A stretch of DNA of 64,000 bases from Pseudoalteromonas sp. R3 (GTDB taxonomy: Bacteria; Pseudomonadota; Gammaproteobacteria; Enterobacterales; Alteromonadaceae), in assembly GCF_004014715.1 (NCBI RefSeq), contig NZ_CP034835.1, forward strand, positions 3,472,001-3,536,000. The letters run 5' to 3'. The notes beneath the pieces were generated by a model. The model saw only the letters and a list, made by a program, of their open reading frames with translations. It did not search any database and was not told the DNA's origin. A program made the translations under genes and the position numbers. Within the stretch, counting starts at the first letter, position 1, and each line of letters opens with the position of its first letter. Below are positions 1 through 9,348 of the stretch, one piece after another.

Positions 1-824
1 GTTTCCGATTTGAACTTATCCGCTCGGATCTGCTGATAATCCATCATTTTATCCAAATGCCGCCCCGGAGTTTTCATCAACTCTTTGACTACCTGTTGTT
101 TTGCCTGTTCCAGCTCTCCAGGTCTCGAGCGAATCAACATTTTATAGTTGCTACTGATATGTCGTAACGGGATCAATACCGTATTGGCATGGGAATACCA
201 GCCAGGCCAGACGGACTTCAGGTCTTTAACGACCCCTTTGACAATAAAAGGCTCATAATTGAGGTAAACGGTAGTTCCCAGGATCGCGCGCCAATCATCT
301 GGGTAGTAAAGCTCTGCGAACCCTTTGGATACTACCGCTTGTGTTGCATCAGCGCTAAAATCTATCGAATCCTGGACTTCTCCCTCGCTTGGCCCTTCTC
401 CGGCTATCAGCTCTAACCCCATAGTCGCAATGGCATGTTCATCTCCGGTGAAATAACCCGTATAGATATTCATATCTTCTTCGGTGGGCCCTAATCCCGT
501 CGGTGCATAACTTCCCCAGTCGCTAAGTGGAAATGAATTCATCACAGTAACATTTTCAACACTGGGAAGAGCACGAACATCACGTAAGTCCTGCTTAACC
601 AGTGCGATCATTTCCTCTGCCTCACTACTTTGTACGTTAGTGTGTAGTGTAAAAATCACCTCTTCATCCAGACCACTTGGCTCAATCAGCAGCGCTTCCT
701 TCTGAATAATCAGGTACACGGCATTAACCAAAATAGTAAAGGTTACGGCGATTTGTAAAATCAGTAACAATGGTGCTGATTTAGAACGCCACAGAGTACT
801 CAAAATCGGTTTTAAATCTTTCAT
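1..824 (-). CDS. MacB/FtsX-type ABC transporter permease (partial, short type)
   Basis: The reading frame is open to the window edge, so the C-terminus is missing; about 274 residues are visible. It starts with ATG at 824, preceded by AGGAG with a 7-base gap. One N-terminal membrane segment (about residues 16-38) is followed by a long extracytoplasmic domain, as in MacB_PCD proteins. It closely resembles the complete permease at 2311-3516 (shared starts such as MKDL/MKDF and PLLLILQIAVTFTI). It is the distal gene of an operon with one ATPase (4866-5555) and is the second copy of the short-type permease. Such permeases couple cytoplasmic ATP hydrolysis to export or extraction of substrates at the inner membrane; the substrate cannot be told from sequence. 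Confidence 0.9.
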   Translation of the reverse strand, partial: MKDLKPILSTLWRSKSAPLLLILQIAVTFTILVNAVYLIIQKEALLIEPSGLDEEVIFTLHTNVQSSEAEEMIALVKQDLRDVRALPSVENVTVMNSFPLSDWGSYAPTGLGPTEEDMNIYTGYFTGDEHAIATMGLELIAGEGPSEGEVQDSIDFSADATQAVVSKGFAELYYPDDWRAILGTTVYLNYEPFIVKGVVKDLKSVWPGWYSHANTVLIPLRHISSNYKMLIRSRPGELEQAKQQVVKELMKTPGRHLDKMMDYQQIRADKFKSE

Positions 825-834
825 ATGACGACTC

Positions 835-2169
835 CTATAGACTCTTCAATTGAGCCGAAGGCTGGATCTGAGCAGCCCTGTAGATAGGCCATAATCCAAA
901 CACCGTGCTGCTAATCACTGCCAACACCACTGTCATGATCACCAATGGGAAAGTCATCTGCATCAAGCCCTCTGGTAAATGAGCAAAAATATCGGCGGTT
1001 ACACGCAAGCCAAGCTGAGCCAATGCCAGGCCCAAAAAGCCTCCTAAGGTACCGATAAGCACTGTCTCACAGCCAAATTGCATAGCGATGTGTTGCTTAC
1101 TGGCGCCGACCGCTCTGCGTAGCCCCACTTCTGCCCCTTTGCCATAAAACTTGATGAGCATCAGGCCCATACAGTTCAGTAAGCAAGCCACCAAAAACGC
1201 GAAGGCCAGCCAAACCGCAATAAAGTCGTCTTCCTCTACGATCTTGTCTTCTTTAAGCGATTCCTTGATGTCAAAAACCTTGCTCAGGTTTTCGCGAGCA
1301 AAACGCCCTGACTCTTTTTGTTGCTCCACATAGGCATTAATGTGGTCCATGTAATCGCTGCGTTGTGCCGCTGACGACAACTCCACCCAGTAACGGATCC
1401 AGACACATTCAGAAGCCAGAAACGTCTCCAGCGAACTGTCATCAAGTGGCGCCCAACATTGCCAACTCATTTCGCCTTTTGATAATAAGTTATTGTTTAT
1501 CTGAAACTGGAATGGGGTGAATATAGGAAAAGGCAGGCTGTGAGCGTGCTGACGTCCATGAAAAACCTGAGGAAGCGGCGACCAGCTGTCGAGCACCCCA
1601 ACGATCCGAGCCAGGTGTTTACCGATTAAGATATGCTGACCTACGGAGTTGGCGCCGGAAAATAGTCGATCGTTTGTTTGCTTATCTAACACCACCAGTG
1701 CCGCCCCTTCTTTGTCTTCTGTATCAGACCAAGGCGAACCATACTGGAAAGGGACATTGAACATTGCAAAAAAGTCATTGTTGACTGAATTGACGCGCAG
1801 CATTTTTGCTTCTTTCTCTGTCTGAGATTCGCCACGTACCATATTCTTATACATAACCACAGCGGTTTGTCGTTGTCCTTTCGCTTCTGCCAGCAGATTC
1901 ATCGTATCCATGTAAGTCATCATAGGTGGGATCACTTCCTCCCCCCTGGCTATCTGGTAGGCTTTATCCGGACTCCAACTACTTAAACGAACTGAGAAAG
2001 TGCGTTCACTTTTCTCGGGTAACGGATCCTTCGCCATCATAATACTGACGGTAGAGGTGATCATGGTAGCCGCAATGCCCATTGCGATTGTGCCTATCAT
2101 GAGAGAGCTTAACAAAGGTGTTTTTTTAAGACTTATCCAGGCAAGCTTGAAATAGTAACCTATTAACAT
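835..2169 (-). CDS. MacB/FtsX-type ABC transporter permease (long type, second copy)
   Basis: The longest frame opens at 2226, but ATG at 2169 is preceded by AGGAGG and its product (MLIGYYFKLAW) aligns with the start of the paralog at 3526-4857 (MLTYYFKLAW), so 2169 is chosen (444 residues). There is one N-terminal transmembrane helix, a periplasmic domain, and a C-terminal FtsX region with three helices containing GLRRAVGAS. It ends in QIQPSAQLKSL, nearly the same as its paralog. Only 10 bases separate it from the downstream permease, and a hairpin separates it from the upstream one. It is one of four permeases that share a single ATPase in this operon. Confidence 0.92.
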   Translation of the reverse strand: MLIGYYFKLAWISLKKTPLLSSLMIGTIAMGIAATMITSTVSIMMAKDPLPEKSERTFSVRLSSWSPDKAYQIARGEEVIPPMMTYMDTMNLLAEAKGQRQTAVVMYKNMVRGESQTEKEAKMLRVNSVNNDFFAMFNVPFQYGSPWSDTEDKEGAALVVLDKQTNDRLFSGANSVGQHILIGKHLARIVGVLDSWSPLPQVFHGRQHAHSLPFPIFTPFQFQINNNLLSKGEMSWQCWAPLDDSSLETFLASECVWIRYWVELSSAAQRSDYMDHINAYVEQQKESGRFARENLSKVFDIKESLKEDKIVEEDDFIAVWLAFAFLVACLLNCMGLMLIKFYGKGAEVGLRRAVGASKQHIAMQFGCETVLIGTLGGFLGLALAQLGLRVTADIFAHLPEGLMQMTFPLVIMTVVLAVISSTVFGLWPIYRAAQIQPSAQLKSL

Positions 2170-2281
2170 GCCAACCTCCTGCTGACATGCCGGTAAGGAG
2201 CTGTAAAGGGTACAAACAATTCCCATTGCATATAATGAAGTAACATACTTATTCCTTTATTATTATTTAGTATTTCCTTTG

Positions 2282-2310
2282 ATCAGGGGTCACACCATGT
2301 GACCCCTGAT
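2282..2310. repeat. 13-bp perfect stem-loop between permease genes
   Basis: Positions 2282-2294 and 2298-2310 form a perfect 13-bp inverted repeat with a 3-base loop, directly after the stop codon of the permease at 2311-3516. No T-run follows on the minus strand, so it is not a classical intrinsic terminator. It may be an mRNA stabiliser or attenuator separating the two permease pairs. Confidence 0.75.
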
Positions 2311-3516
2311 TTAAACACTACGTGTTGCCAGTGCAGGCGAAACATGTGCGGCCTGCCAGGCAGGCTGGATCACAGCAAGCTGGCCTGCCGATAGCATAAT
2401 CACTGCCCCAACCAGCAGGTAGTATGCCGGAACAGGAGCTAAGCCAAAATAGCTCACCAATTGAGTGTTAACTAATACGGCACAGATCACGCCAATGGCA
2501 ACCCCGACAAGCGTAACAATCAGATTTTCCATCAGATAATAACGTAATACCTGCACCCGGTTCGCGCCTAACGCACGGCGAGTGCCGATTTGTTTGCGCC
2601 GCTTAAGAATGGCAAAGCGTGCCTGACCAAATATCGCTAGCATCGTCAGCATCAGCAGCCCGATCAATACCAGCTTCAAAGTTTCCAGCTCTGCAACATC
2701 TGTGCGATAGCTTTCTTCACGGGTCTGGCTAAAAGGTTTGAGCTTGTCAATTTGCCTGCCTGGCGTCGCCAGCAACAATGCCTTCACATCAGACATTGCC
2801 TGCTCTAGCACGTCTGGTTGTGCTTTGACCATAATGCCAACCTTGTCATGAACTTCGAACGTTGGAGACAACACTACATGATCGAACAGCCGCCAAAAAC
2901 TCCAAACAGCTTTGAGATTATCCACCACTCCAATCACCTGTTGCGGCTCATTCTGAACATACAGAGTTTTGCCCAACACATCTCGCCAGTTGTCTGGGTG
3001 CAATGTCTGCGCGAGTGCTCTGGAAACCACCACTTTTCCACCAGAGTGTGCGCCAAAATAGGAGTGGGAGACATCACTTTGTTCAAACCATTGCCCTGCG
3101 ATGAGTTCCAGATCCAGCGTATCGCGACTATCGAAATTACTGCCATAATAACCGCTTGCGGTGAGCTTATCCTCATCTGCTGGTCCATAACCAATATCGA
3201 CAGACCGTCCAAACCCGCTCATAGGGACTGATGTCACAGGAATGGCATTGTCTACCGTTCCCAGGCCCTTGATATCTCTTATAACCTGCTCAAATTCAGC
3301 TGCCCTGGCGTCGCCCTTTTCCTGCAGATTAATAAACAACGAAAACACCTGAGACTCGTTGAGGCCGCTGGGTGCCGTCACTTTATCGTGCTTTTGTGAA
3401 ACCATATAAACGGCATTAACAAATATCGTAAAGGTCACAGCTATTTGTAATATCAACAGCAAAGGAGATGTCTTGCTGCGCCATATCGTTTTAAGAATCA
3501 CGGTAAAATCTTTCAT
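2311..3516 (-). CDS. MacB/FtsX-type ABC transporter permease (short type, first copy)
   Basis: The 401-residue protein has one N-terminal membrane segment (about 16-38), a periplasmic MacB_PCD-like domain, and three C-terminal helices of the FtsX domain with the conserved GTRRALGAN turn (about residues 310-318). The start codon at 3516 has AGGAG upstream. It is paralogous to the partial gene at the left edge. Its start lies 10 bases after the upstream long permease, which implies translational coupling. It probably forms a heterodimeric inner-membrane channel with the long-type permease, energised by the ATPase at 4866-5555. Substrate unknown; relatives export peptides or act on lipoproteins. 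Confidence 0.92.
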   Translation of the reverse strand: MKDFTVILKTIWRSKTSPLLLILQIAVTFTIFVNAVYMVSQKHDKVTAPSGLNESQVFSLFINLQEKGDARAAEFEQVIRDIKGLGTVDNAIPVTSVPMSGFGRSVDIGYGPADEDKLTASGYYGSNFDSRDTLDLELIAGQWFEQSDVSHSYFGAHSGGKVVVSRALAQTLHPDNWRDVLGKTLYVQNEPQQVIGVVDNLKAVWSFWRLFDHVVLSPTFEVHDKVGIMVKAQPDVLEQAMSDVKALLLATPGRQIDKLKPFSQTREESYRTDVAELETLKLVLIGLLMLTMLAIFGQARFAILKRRKQIGTRRALGANRVQVLRYYLMENLIVTLVGVAIGVICAVLVNTQLVSYFGLAPVPAYYLLVGAVIMLSAGQLAVIQPAWQAAHVSPALATRSV

Positions 3517-3525
3517 GATCCGCTC

Positions 3526-4857
3526 CTACAAACTCTTAAGTTGGCTAGAGGGCTGGATCTGAGCGGCTCGATAAATCGGCCACAGTCCAAACAGAATACA
3601 GCTCACAACAGACAACCCAAGTGTCATGAGCATAATCCGTAAATCCATTTGCATAATGGTGGCATTAAGATAAGTGAATATTTGCTGTACCAGTTGCAGT
3701 CCCAGCTGCGCAAACAGCAGACCCAACACACCTCCAAACAAACCTATCAGGAAAGCTTCACATAAAAATTGCCAGCAAATATCATGACGACTGGCACCAA
3801 CCGCTCGCCTGAGCCCTATTTCACTCCCTTTGCCATAAAACTTAGTCATCATCAGACTCATACAATTAAGTAAGCAGGCCAGTAAGAATGCAAATGCCAG
3901 CCACACAGCCATATCATTTTCGTTACTGAGGACTTTTGCCCAGCGTAGATACTCGTCTATGGTAAATAATCGGCTGAGATTTTCTCTGGCAAAACGACCC
4001 GCCTGTTTTTGCTGTTCAACATAGGCGTTAATGAAGTCCATATACTGTGCTCTGTCTGCGCTCGACTCCAGCTCAACCCAATAAAACAGCCACACACAAT
4101 CTGACGCCATAAAGTCGCTGAACGCAACATCTTCAATATCCTGCCAGCACGCCCAGGTCACATCATTGCGAGAGAAAATCTCCTGATTTATTTGATATTC
4201 AAGTGGCGCAAAAATTGACTCAGGATCGCGGTAGGCATGAGAAGACAAGTAGTAGAATTTCGGAATGGGGAACCAGTCGTCCATCACCCCGACAACTTGC
4301 ATCAGAGAGTCACCCAAAACGATGTGGCGACCTACAGAGTTAGCACCGCCGAACAGCTCTTCATTCAATGCTTTCGTGATAACAACAACCTGATTCCCTG
4401 CACTATCATCCTGTTCAGTCCAGGCGCCACCGTATAAGAAAGGCACATCGAACATCGTAAAAAAGTCGTTGTGGGTAGTACGTATCATCCGCATCTGTGC
4501 ATCGCGGTGAGTTTGCTCCTCAGCACGACTCATCATTTTAAACAGGCCAAGTGCCGACTCGCGATGCGCCTTACCGGCGGCTTTGAGATTTTTCGCATCC
4601 CGATAAGAGACCATTTCTGGAATTTCTTCCTGACCATCGGCCGTACGGTAAGGCTGATCAGGACCCCAGACACTTAACTGTACGGTGAAAACGCGGTCGC
4701 TTTTACCAGGTAAAGGGTCTTTGGTTTTCATGTAACTGACGGTGTAGGTCACCATCGCAGCGGCAATACCTAACGCGATCGTGCTCACCATAAGCACACT
4801 CAATAAAGGTGTCTTACGTAAGCTGAGCCAGGCCAGCTTAAAATAGTAAGTTAGCAT
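3526..4857 (-). CDS. MacB/FtsX-type ABC transporter permease (long type, first copy)
   Basis: The 443-residue protein has an N-terminal membrane helix, a periplasmic domain of roughly 270 residues, and a C-terminal FtsX region with GLRRAVGAS (about 370-378). It is clearly paralogous to the gene at 835-2169 over its full length (shared KDPLPGKSDR/KDPLPEKSER, FYGKG, AQIQPS). The start has AGGA about 8 bases upstream and lies 8 bases after the ATPase gene. Gene order ATPase, long, short, long, short indicates a tandem duplication of a permease pair. Confidence 0.92.
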   Translation of the reverse strand: MLTYYFKLAWLSLRKTPLLSVLMVSTIALGIAAAMVTYTVSYMKTKDPLPGKSDRVFTVQLSVWGPDQPYRTADGQEEIPEMVSYRDAKNLKAAGKAHRESALGLFKMMSRAEEQTHRDAQMRMIRTTHNDFFTMFDVPFLYGGAWTEQDDSAGNQVVVITKALNEELFGGANSVGRHIVLGDSLMQVVGVMDDWFPIPKFYYLSSHAYRDPESIFAPLEYQINQEIFSRNDVTWACWQDIEDVAFSDFMASDCVWLFYWVELESSADRAQYMDFINAYVEQQKQAGRFARENLSRLFTIDEYLRWAKVLSNENDMAVWLAFAFLLACLLNCMSLMMTKFYGKGSEIGLRRAVGASRHDICWQFLCEAFLIGLFGGVLGLLFAQLGLQLVQQIFTYLNATIMQMDLRIMLMTLGLSVVSCILFGLWPIYRAAQIQPSSQLKSL

Positions 4858-4865
4858 ATGTAGTC

Positions 4866-5555
4866 CTAAGCAATCGCTTGCTCTGGGGCACGACGCTCGC
4901 TCAATACACCATCTTTGATCTCAATGATCCGCTGTGCCTGACTGGCCTGTTCAGTGTCGTGCGTCACCATTAAAATACTGGTACCTTTGGCATTGATGTC
5001 TTTAAGCAAAGACATGATGCCATCCGCCATCTTAGAATCCAGGTTACCGGTTGGTTCATCCGCTAACAAGAATGCCGGGCTGCCCGCAAGTGCACGCGCA
5101 ATAGCAACACGCTGCTGTTGTCCACCAGATAGTTGCTGTGGGTAATGGTCTTTGCGACTCGCCAGACCGACCTGTTGCAGCGCATCCATCACCCGCTGCT
5201 TACGCTCACTGGCGCTAAAGCTGCGATAGCGCAGTGGCATTTCCACGTTGTCAAACAAGTTGAGTTCAGGGATTAGATTAAACCCTTGAAAAATAAAACC
5301 TATCTTTTCATTTCGTAAGCGTGATTTTTGCTTATCTGACAGACCCGTTACGTCTTTACCGTCTAGCGTGTACTGACCTTCACAATAGTCTTCAAGTAGC
5401 CCCGCAATATTTAGAAAGGTTGTTTTACCTGAACCAGACGGGCCGATCACAGCTACAAACTCGCCTTGCTTTACTTCCAGGTCAAATGGTTGCAGCGCCT
5501 GAGTTTTTACCGTATCCGTGTAATAAGCTTTCGCCAGCTTTGACATTTTAAGCAT
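4866..5555 (-). CDS. LolD/MacB-type ABC transporter ATP-binding protein
   Basis: The 229-residue protein has all ABC motifs: Walker A GPSGSGKT (38-45), Q-loop within IFQGFN (88-93), signature LSGGQQQR (142-149), Walker B with LLADEPTG (163-170) and the switch His in VTHD. Length and motifs match the LolD/MacB/YknY clade of stand-alone ATPases that serve FtsX-like permeases. It is the first gene of the five-gene operon and the only ATPase for four permeases in view. The start ATG at 5555 has AAGGA upstream; a second Met at codon 4 is a weaker alternative. Confidence 0.96.
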   Translation of the reverse strand: MLKMSKLAKAYYTDTVKTQALQPFDLEVKQGEFVAVIGPSGSGKTTFLNIAGLLEDYCEGQYTLDGKDVTGLSDKQKSRLRNEKIGFIFQGFNLIPELNLFDNVEMPLRYRSFSASERKQRVMDALQQVGLASRKDHYPQQLSGGQQQRVAIARALAGSPAFLLADEPTGNLDSKMADGIMSLLKDINAKGTSILMVTHDTEQASQAQRIIEIKDGVLSERRAPEQAIA

Positions 5556-5933
5556 AAAATTTCCTTATGGTTTGTCTTTATTCTTATTGGTGAGAAGCAA
5601 GAATGCACCTCACTTCGACAGACACGTACAGGGAATATCTGCCCCCGTGTACCGTGCTGGCAGCTTTGCGGGCTAATGTCTAAAATAAAGTCCGTATACA
5701 GCTGACCAACGAACTCAAGAAGGTACACAAAAAACCATCTAAAGTCACGTTTTTTAACGTTCCATTAAACTAATAAGTCACGTTGATTTATCTACTACAT
5801 TTGTTCTAGGTACTTGAAAATAATAATTAAGAAAGAACTTTAGCGCTTTAATTTGTTAACAGAAAAACAGATTTTATCGGCCAACTAGAAAATTTATTTA
5901 ACCTATATTTTGATTTGTCTAAGCGAGGGAAAT
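5556..5933. other. Divergent intergenic region
   Basis: About 380 bases, AT-rich on the right half, between the divergent ABC operon and the DUF1993 gene. It must hold both promoters. Short frames here are not supported by a ribosome site or recognisable protein, and no clear operator or RNA structure was seen. Confidence 0.5.
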
Positions 5934-6428
5934 ATGAACAACATGATTGAGCCATTTTTACATTATCTGAACCAGCTGCAGGCAATTATGCAGCGCGAAG
6001 ACATAACCGAAGACTTACTGGCTCAGCGACTGTGCCCTGATATGTTCCCACTACATCAGCAGGTGTCCACGGCAGCCGCATTGTCACTGCGATGCTGCTG
6101 TCCTTTATTTAATAAAGAAGTAACCAACTTTAAGCGCCCGACGGTCAGTGTGAACAATCTACTGGAGGAACTGGATGACACCATAGAGTACCTGACGAAT
6201 TTACACAACAATCCCTGGGAGTCAATGCCCGCCAGCATCACCTTTGTTGCAGGGTTTGCTAATCACACACTGGAACCTGACAAGTATTTTCAGTTTTACG
6301 CCTGGCCTAACTTTTTGTTCCACTGTTCGATGGCCTATGCGATCCTCCGTACGGCAGGGTTACCATTGAGCAAAGGGGACTTTGATGGTTTTCATCGCTA
6401 TCCACCGGGGTTTTCATTTCCATCTTAA
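5934..6428 (+). CDS. DUF1993 family protein
   Basis: The frame opens at 5910, but ATG at 5934 has GAGGGA just upstream and gives the usual DUF1993 start (MNNMIEPFLHYLNQL), so it is preferred (164 residues). The C-terminal part with YFQFYAWPNFLFHCSMAYAI and LPLSKGDFDGF matches the family's conserved PxFFFHxxxAYxILRxxGxxxGKxDFxG pattern. These are predicted all-helical, DinB-like small proteins of unknown role. It stands alone, 59 bases before an unrecognised gene. Confidence 0.85.
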   Translation: MNNMIEPFLHYLNQLQAIMQREDITEDLLAQRLCPDMFPLHQQVSTAAALSLRCCCPLFNKEVTNFKRPTVSVNNLLEELDDTIEYLTNLHNNPWESMPASITFVAGFANHTLEPDKYFQFYAWPNFLFHCSMAYAILRTAGLPLSKGDFDGFHRYPPGFSFPS

Positions 6429-6487
6429 AGTCCTGATGCAATCGGCCGATAACCGTTTAACTTTAAGTAACAAGGACAAGGTTATTT

Positions 6488-7840
6488 ATGAAGCTTCACT
6501 TTCACAGCGATGCAAGTAAGGCTGCGATTACCAGTCAAAGTCGCCCCCCGCAAAGCTCGCAAGAAATTCCTGAGCAAATACAGAACCAGGTGCTCTCAGC
6601 CAGTACACCCGATGACACTCCACTTAACGACGCTCAATTCACGATACTGCAGTCCGTGCAGGGTAATGACTTTGCCTCTGTATTTACTTACCCAAGGCCA
6701 CATACACAACTGCCAGACTATATCGGTTTCAAACGCTTTCATATTACCAGTCAGGAAATGACTAAGAATGAGCATGGCCAGCTGAGTACTCAATATGCCT
6801 ATGGCGACCTGACTGACAAAGACGATATCAATGCCTTTTTAGCCCAGCTTGATCGCCTGCCACCCGAACAAAGAAATAAGCTCGAACATATCAAGCCCAG
6901 TAAATCGCTTTTATCCCTGGCTGAGCGACTGGACGACGATGCACTCTCCCAGCTTGCAGATATTTTGATAGACGCAGGTAATACCTCGATATTTGCACTA
7001 GAGAAACGAAGCCACGTACCCGACGAGCTTGTTGAGGCCCTTTCGAGCCTGCCCGATGATATTCTTTACGACACCTTGCAGACATTCGCCAGTCTGGCTG
7101 AACAAGGTGACACCTATCAGGCACCCACCTCACCTGTGGGTGTAGATGAGAAAGGCCGTGAACGCATTCTGATGACATCATCTGACCGGGATAAATACTG
7201 GCAGTATGAGCTGGCTCAGCCTCCGGAGAATCTGCAATTGTTACACAGCTATACAGACTTACTCATTAGTGGAAAATTTAAAGGAGATGACCTGAGCACC
7301 CTAAACACGCACTTGCAGGAAAGTACCTTCTCACAGAGTCGTGGCATACTGGATATGGCAAACGTTATAAAACCCTTTGAGAAACACAGTATGCTGGCCA
7401 TGCTGAACGAAGCAGACAAAGAAAGCGAGAACAACGTTTTCGCTTATTTAAGTCAACAAGTTGACCTGTCTGCGCACCGCCAATACTACCAGACGGAAAA
7501 AAATGATGTGGTTGTACAACAGGATCTGCCCCCCGGCGAATCCGACCGCGGGCGTCTTTACTCCGATATTCTCACCGCATACGACGAATATGGGCTGGGA
7601 TGGATCAATGATGCACTGGAACATACAGCGGGTACACCACCACAAATACAACAACAGCTCTGGGGGCAATTACTTGATGACGCAGAACACTATAATGAGC
7701 AGTTTGTGCGTTCCGATGCATTAGAAAGCTGGGCCAGCTTTGCAATCCCCCCTTGTTACAGGCATTTCATGACAGGCAAATTGACGACATTCGCGATTAC
7801 AATAGTGAACGTATACTACCCGATTACCTTGGAAACCTAA
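6488..7840 (+). CDS. Unrecognised protein, probable frameshift near its 3' end
   Basis: ATG at 6488 has AAGGACAAGG upstream. The 450-residue product is hydrophilic, with no signal peptide or membrane segment, and no family was recognised. The last ~30 residues (after about 7746) look unlike coding sequence. If one C is added to the six-C run at 7747-7752, the frame continues with plausible sequence (LLQAFHDRQIDDIRDYN...) to a stop at 7918-7920, giving about 477 residues. This suggests a 1-base deletion, either real or from sequencing. A GCCGGC inverted repeat follows at about 7930-7955. No function is proposed. Confidence 0.6.
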   Translation: MKLHFHSDASKAAITSQSRPPQSSQEIPEQIQNQVLSASTPDDTPLNDAQFTILQSVQGNDFASVFTYPRPHTQLPDYIGFKRFHITSQEMTKNEHGQLSTQYAYGDLTDKDDINAFLAQLDRLPPEQRNKLEHIKPSKSLLSLAERLDDDALSQLADILIDAGNTSIFALEKRSHVPDELVEALSSLPDDILYDTLQTFASLAEQGDTYQAPTSPVGVDEKGRERILMTSSDRDKYWQYELAQPPENLQLLHSYTDLLISGKFKGDDLSTLNTHLQESTFSQSRGILDMANVIKPFEKHSMLAMLNEADKESENNVFAYLSQQVDLSAHRQYYQTEKNDVVVQQDLPPGESDRGRLYSDILTAYDEYGLGWINDALEHTAGTPPQIQQQLWGQLLDDAEHYNEQFVRSDALESWASFAIPPCYRHFMTGKLTTFAITIVNVYYPITLET

Positions 7841-8064
7841 CCTTCTTAGGTGGAATGAAGCATGCCACAGATCAGCCCAGCACCAGTCAGGTTGACTCTC
7901 AAATAATGCCTGAAAACTAATCTGCGAGCCTGCCGGCAGATAACGCCGGCTCCCCCAAGCTTACTCTTCCCTCACAGTCTAATAGTTGCAGCCAAATCTG
8001 ATTAGGATATGATACCGGCACTTTAGCTGCGCTCATCAAACTAATAATTCAAAGAGCATCTTAT

Positions 8065-8772
8065 ATGAACAAAGCATTTTTCACATTGGTACTGCTGTTT
8101 TCGATCCTGACTTCTCAGGCTTGGGCTTCAACCTTTAAACTGGACAGGCACCGGGTAGTTCTTGATCAGGAAACTCGCCGTGGTGAGTTACGCATATACA
8201 ATACCTCAGACAGCCTGCAGAGTTACCGGGTTTCACTGATAGATATGAAAATGGATGCAACGGGTTCCCTGAAAATTGCCGAGCAATATCAATTCTCAGC
8301 CAAACCCTATCTGCGTGTAGGCCCCAGAGTTGCCAAAGACGTATTACCCAAACAGTTTCAAAAAATCCGCCTGATGAAAAAAGGCAAAATCCCTGACGGT
8401 GAGTTTCGTGCCCACCTGATGGTTGAAGCGCTCAGCGCCAGTTCATCACAACCACAAAATGGTGCCGTTACAGTACGAGCCAATTACAAAGTGATTATTC
8501 CTGTTTTTATCAAGAATACGTCATCCAGTACAGAACTGACTTTCGGTGCCGTGGCCTTCAGCAAAGACACCAAAAATATGCTCGTCAGCTTGCATAAACA
8601 GGGTCCAGGCCATACCAGCGCAAATTTGGTTGTGATGGAAGGCGAAGAGGAGCTTTTTCGTATCAACCAGTTCAGCTTATATCCCGAGTTAAGCCAGCGT
8701 GATATGTCTCTTCCGCTTGAATATCAGTCCCTGATCGACAAAAAAACTGACATTACGTCTGGAAGATGTTGA
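8065..8772 (+). CDS. Periplasmic fimbrial chaperone (CS1/alpha-type), C-terminus frameshifted
   Basis: A signal peptide (about residues 1-21, ending AWA) precedes an immunoglobulin-like domain: LDRHRVVLDQETRRGELRIYN is split by strand-like spacing typical of PapD-type chaperones, with QKIRLMKKG and a VIIPVFIK strand. Such proteins hold pilin subunits in the periplasm and pass them to the usher. The frame ends early at 8772 after a seven-A run (8740-8746). With one A fewer it continues as LTLRLEDVESKELL to a stop at 8828-8830, overlapping the next ATG. First gene of a chaperone-subunit-subunit-usher operon. Confidence 0.8.
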   Translation: MNKAFFTLVLLFSILTSQAWASTFKLDRHRVVLDQETRRGELRIYNTSDSLQSYRVSLIDMKMDATGSLKIAEQYQFSAKPYLRVGPRVAKDVLPKQFQKIRLMKKGKIPDGEFRAHLMVEALSASSSQPQNGAVTVRANYKVIIPVFIKNTSSSTELTFGAVAFSKDTKNMLVSLHKQGPGHTSANLVVMEGEEELFRINQFSLYPELSQRDMSLPLEYQSLIDKKTDITSGRC

Positions 8773-8829
8773 ATCTAAAGAACTCCTGAAGGAGCAAACC
8801 GTCACTATTTCTGAGCAAATGCTGAAATA

Positions 8830-9330
8830 ATGATAGCCAGTTTGTTGACCAGTTTTGCTCTGTTATCGACGACCGCTCAGGAAGTCGATACTTTGACATA
8901 TCTGAAGCAACAGCAACAAAATCAGACTCTTTCCACCGGGATCAGCATCAATTTATTGACACCTCTAACCTTCCCACCACTTAAACAGACCCCGCAACCT
9001 GGGAAGGCGCCACCTGTAAGGCGAATGGGCGAAAAAATAATAAAACAGTTAAAAAGTCACTTTGCCCGGGTTTAAGAGGCTATAAAGCTGAATTCGAAAT
9101 CACTGGCCAGCCCAGGAGTTACGTGGACATAGAAGTATATGGAAACGAAACAAAGCAGGGTTTAACCTTTACAGTACAAAACAAATCAGGAGGCTTTAAT
9201 AAGCGCGTAAGAAAAAAAATCAGGAGTTGGCACGTTTAGTGCAGGAGGTATTGTAACACTCAGTAACGCCTATGAAACAGGCAGCGGGGAGTACGCTTTC
9301 AGCTACACAGTTACTGCGGTATACCAATAA
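8830..9330 (+). pseudogene. Fimbrial subunit (DUF4402-like), two compensating frameshifts
   Basis: ATG at 8830 overlaps the restored stop of the chaperone (TAATG). The product starts with a signal-like segment and has LTPLTFPPL, the kind of strand found at the start of DUF4402 pilins. The first frame stops at 9075. Coding continues after about 8995 in another frame (GATCKANGRKNN..., VDIEVYGNETKQ) and, after an eight-A run at 9212-9219, in a third frame ending FSYTVTAVYQ at 9330, very like the end FTYDFVAAYQ of the next gene. One missing base near 8990-9000 and one extra A restore 167 codons. Probably a minor or tip subunit. Confidence 0.7.
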
Positions 9331-9348
9331 TAATTAAGGAAATAAACA

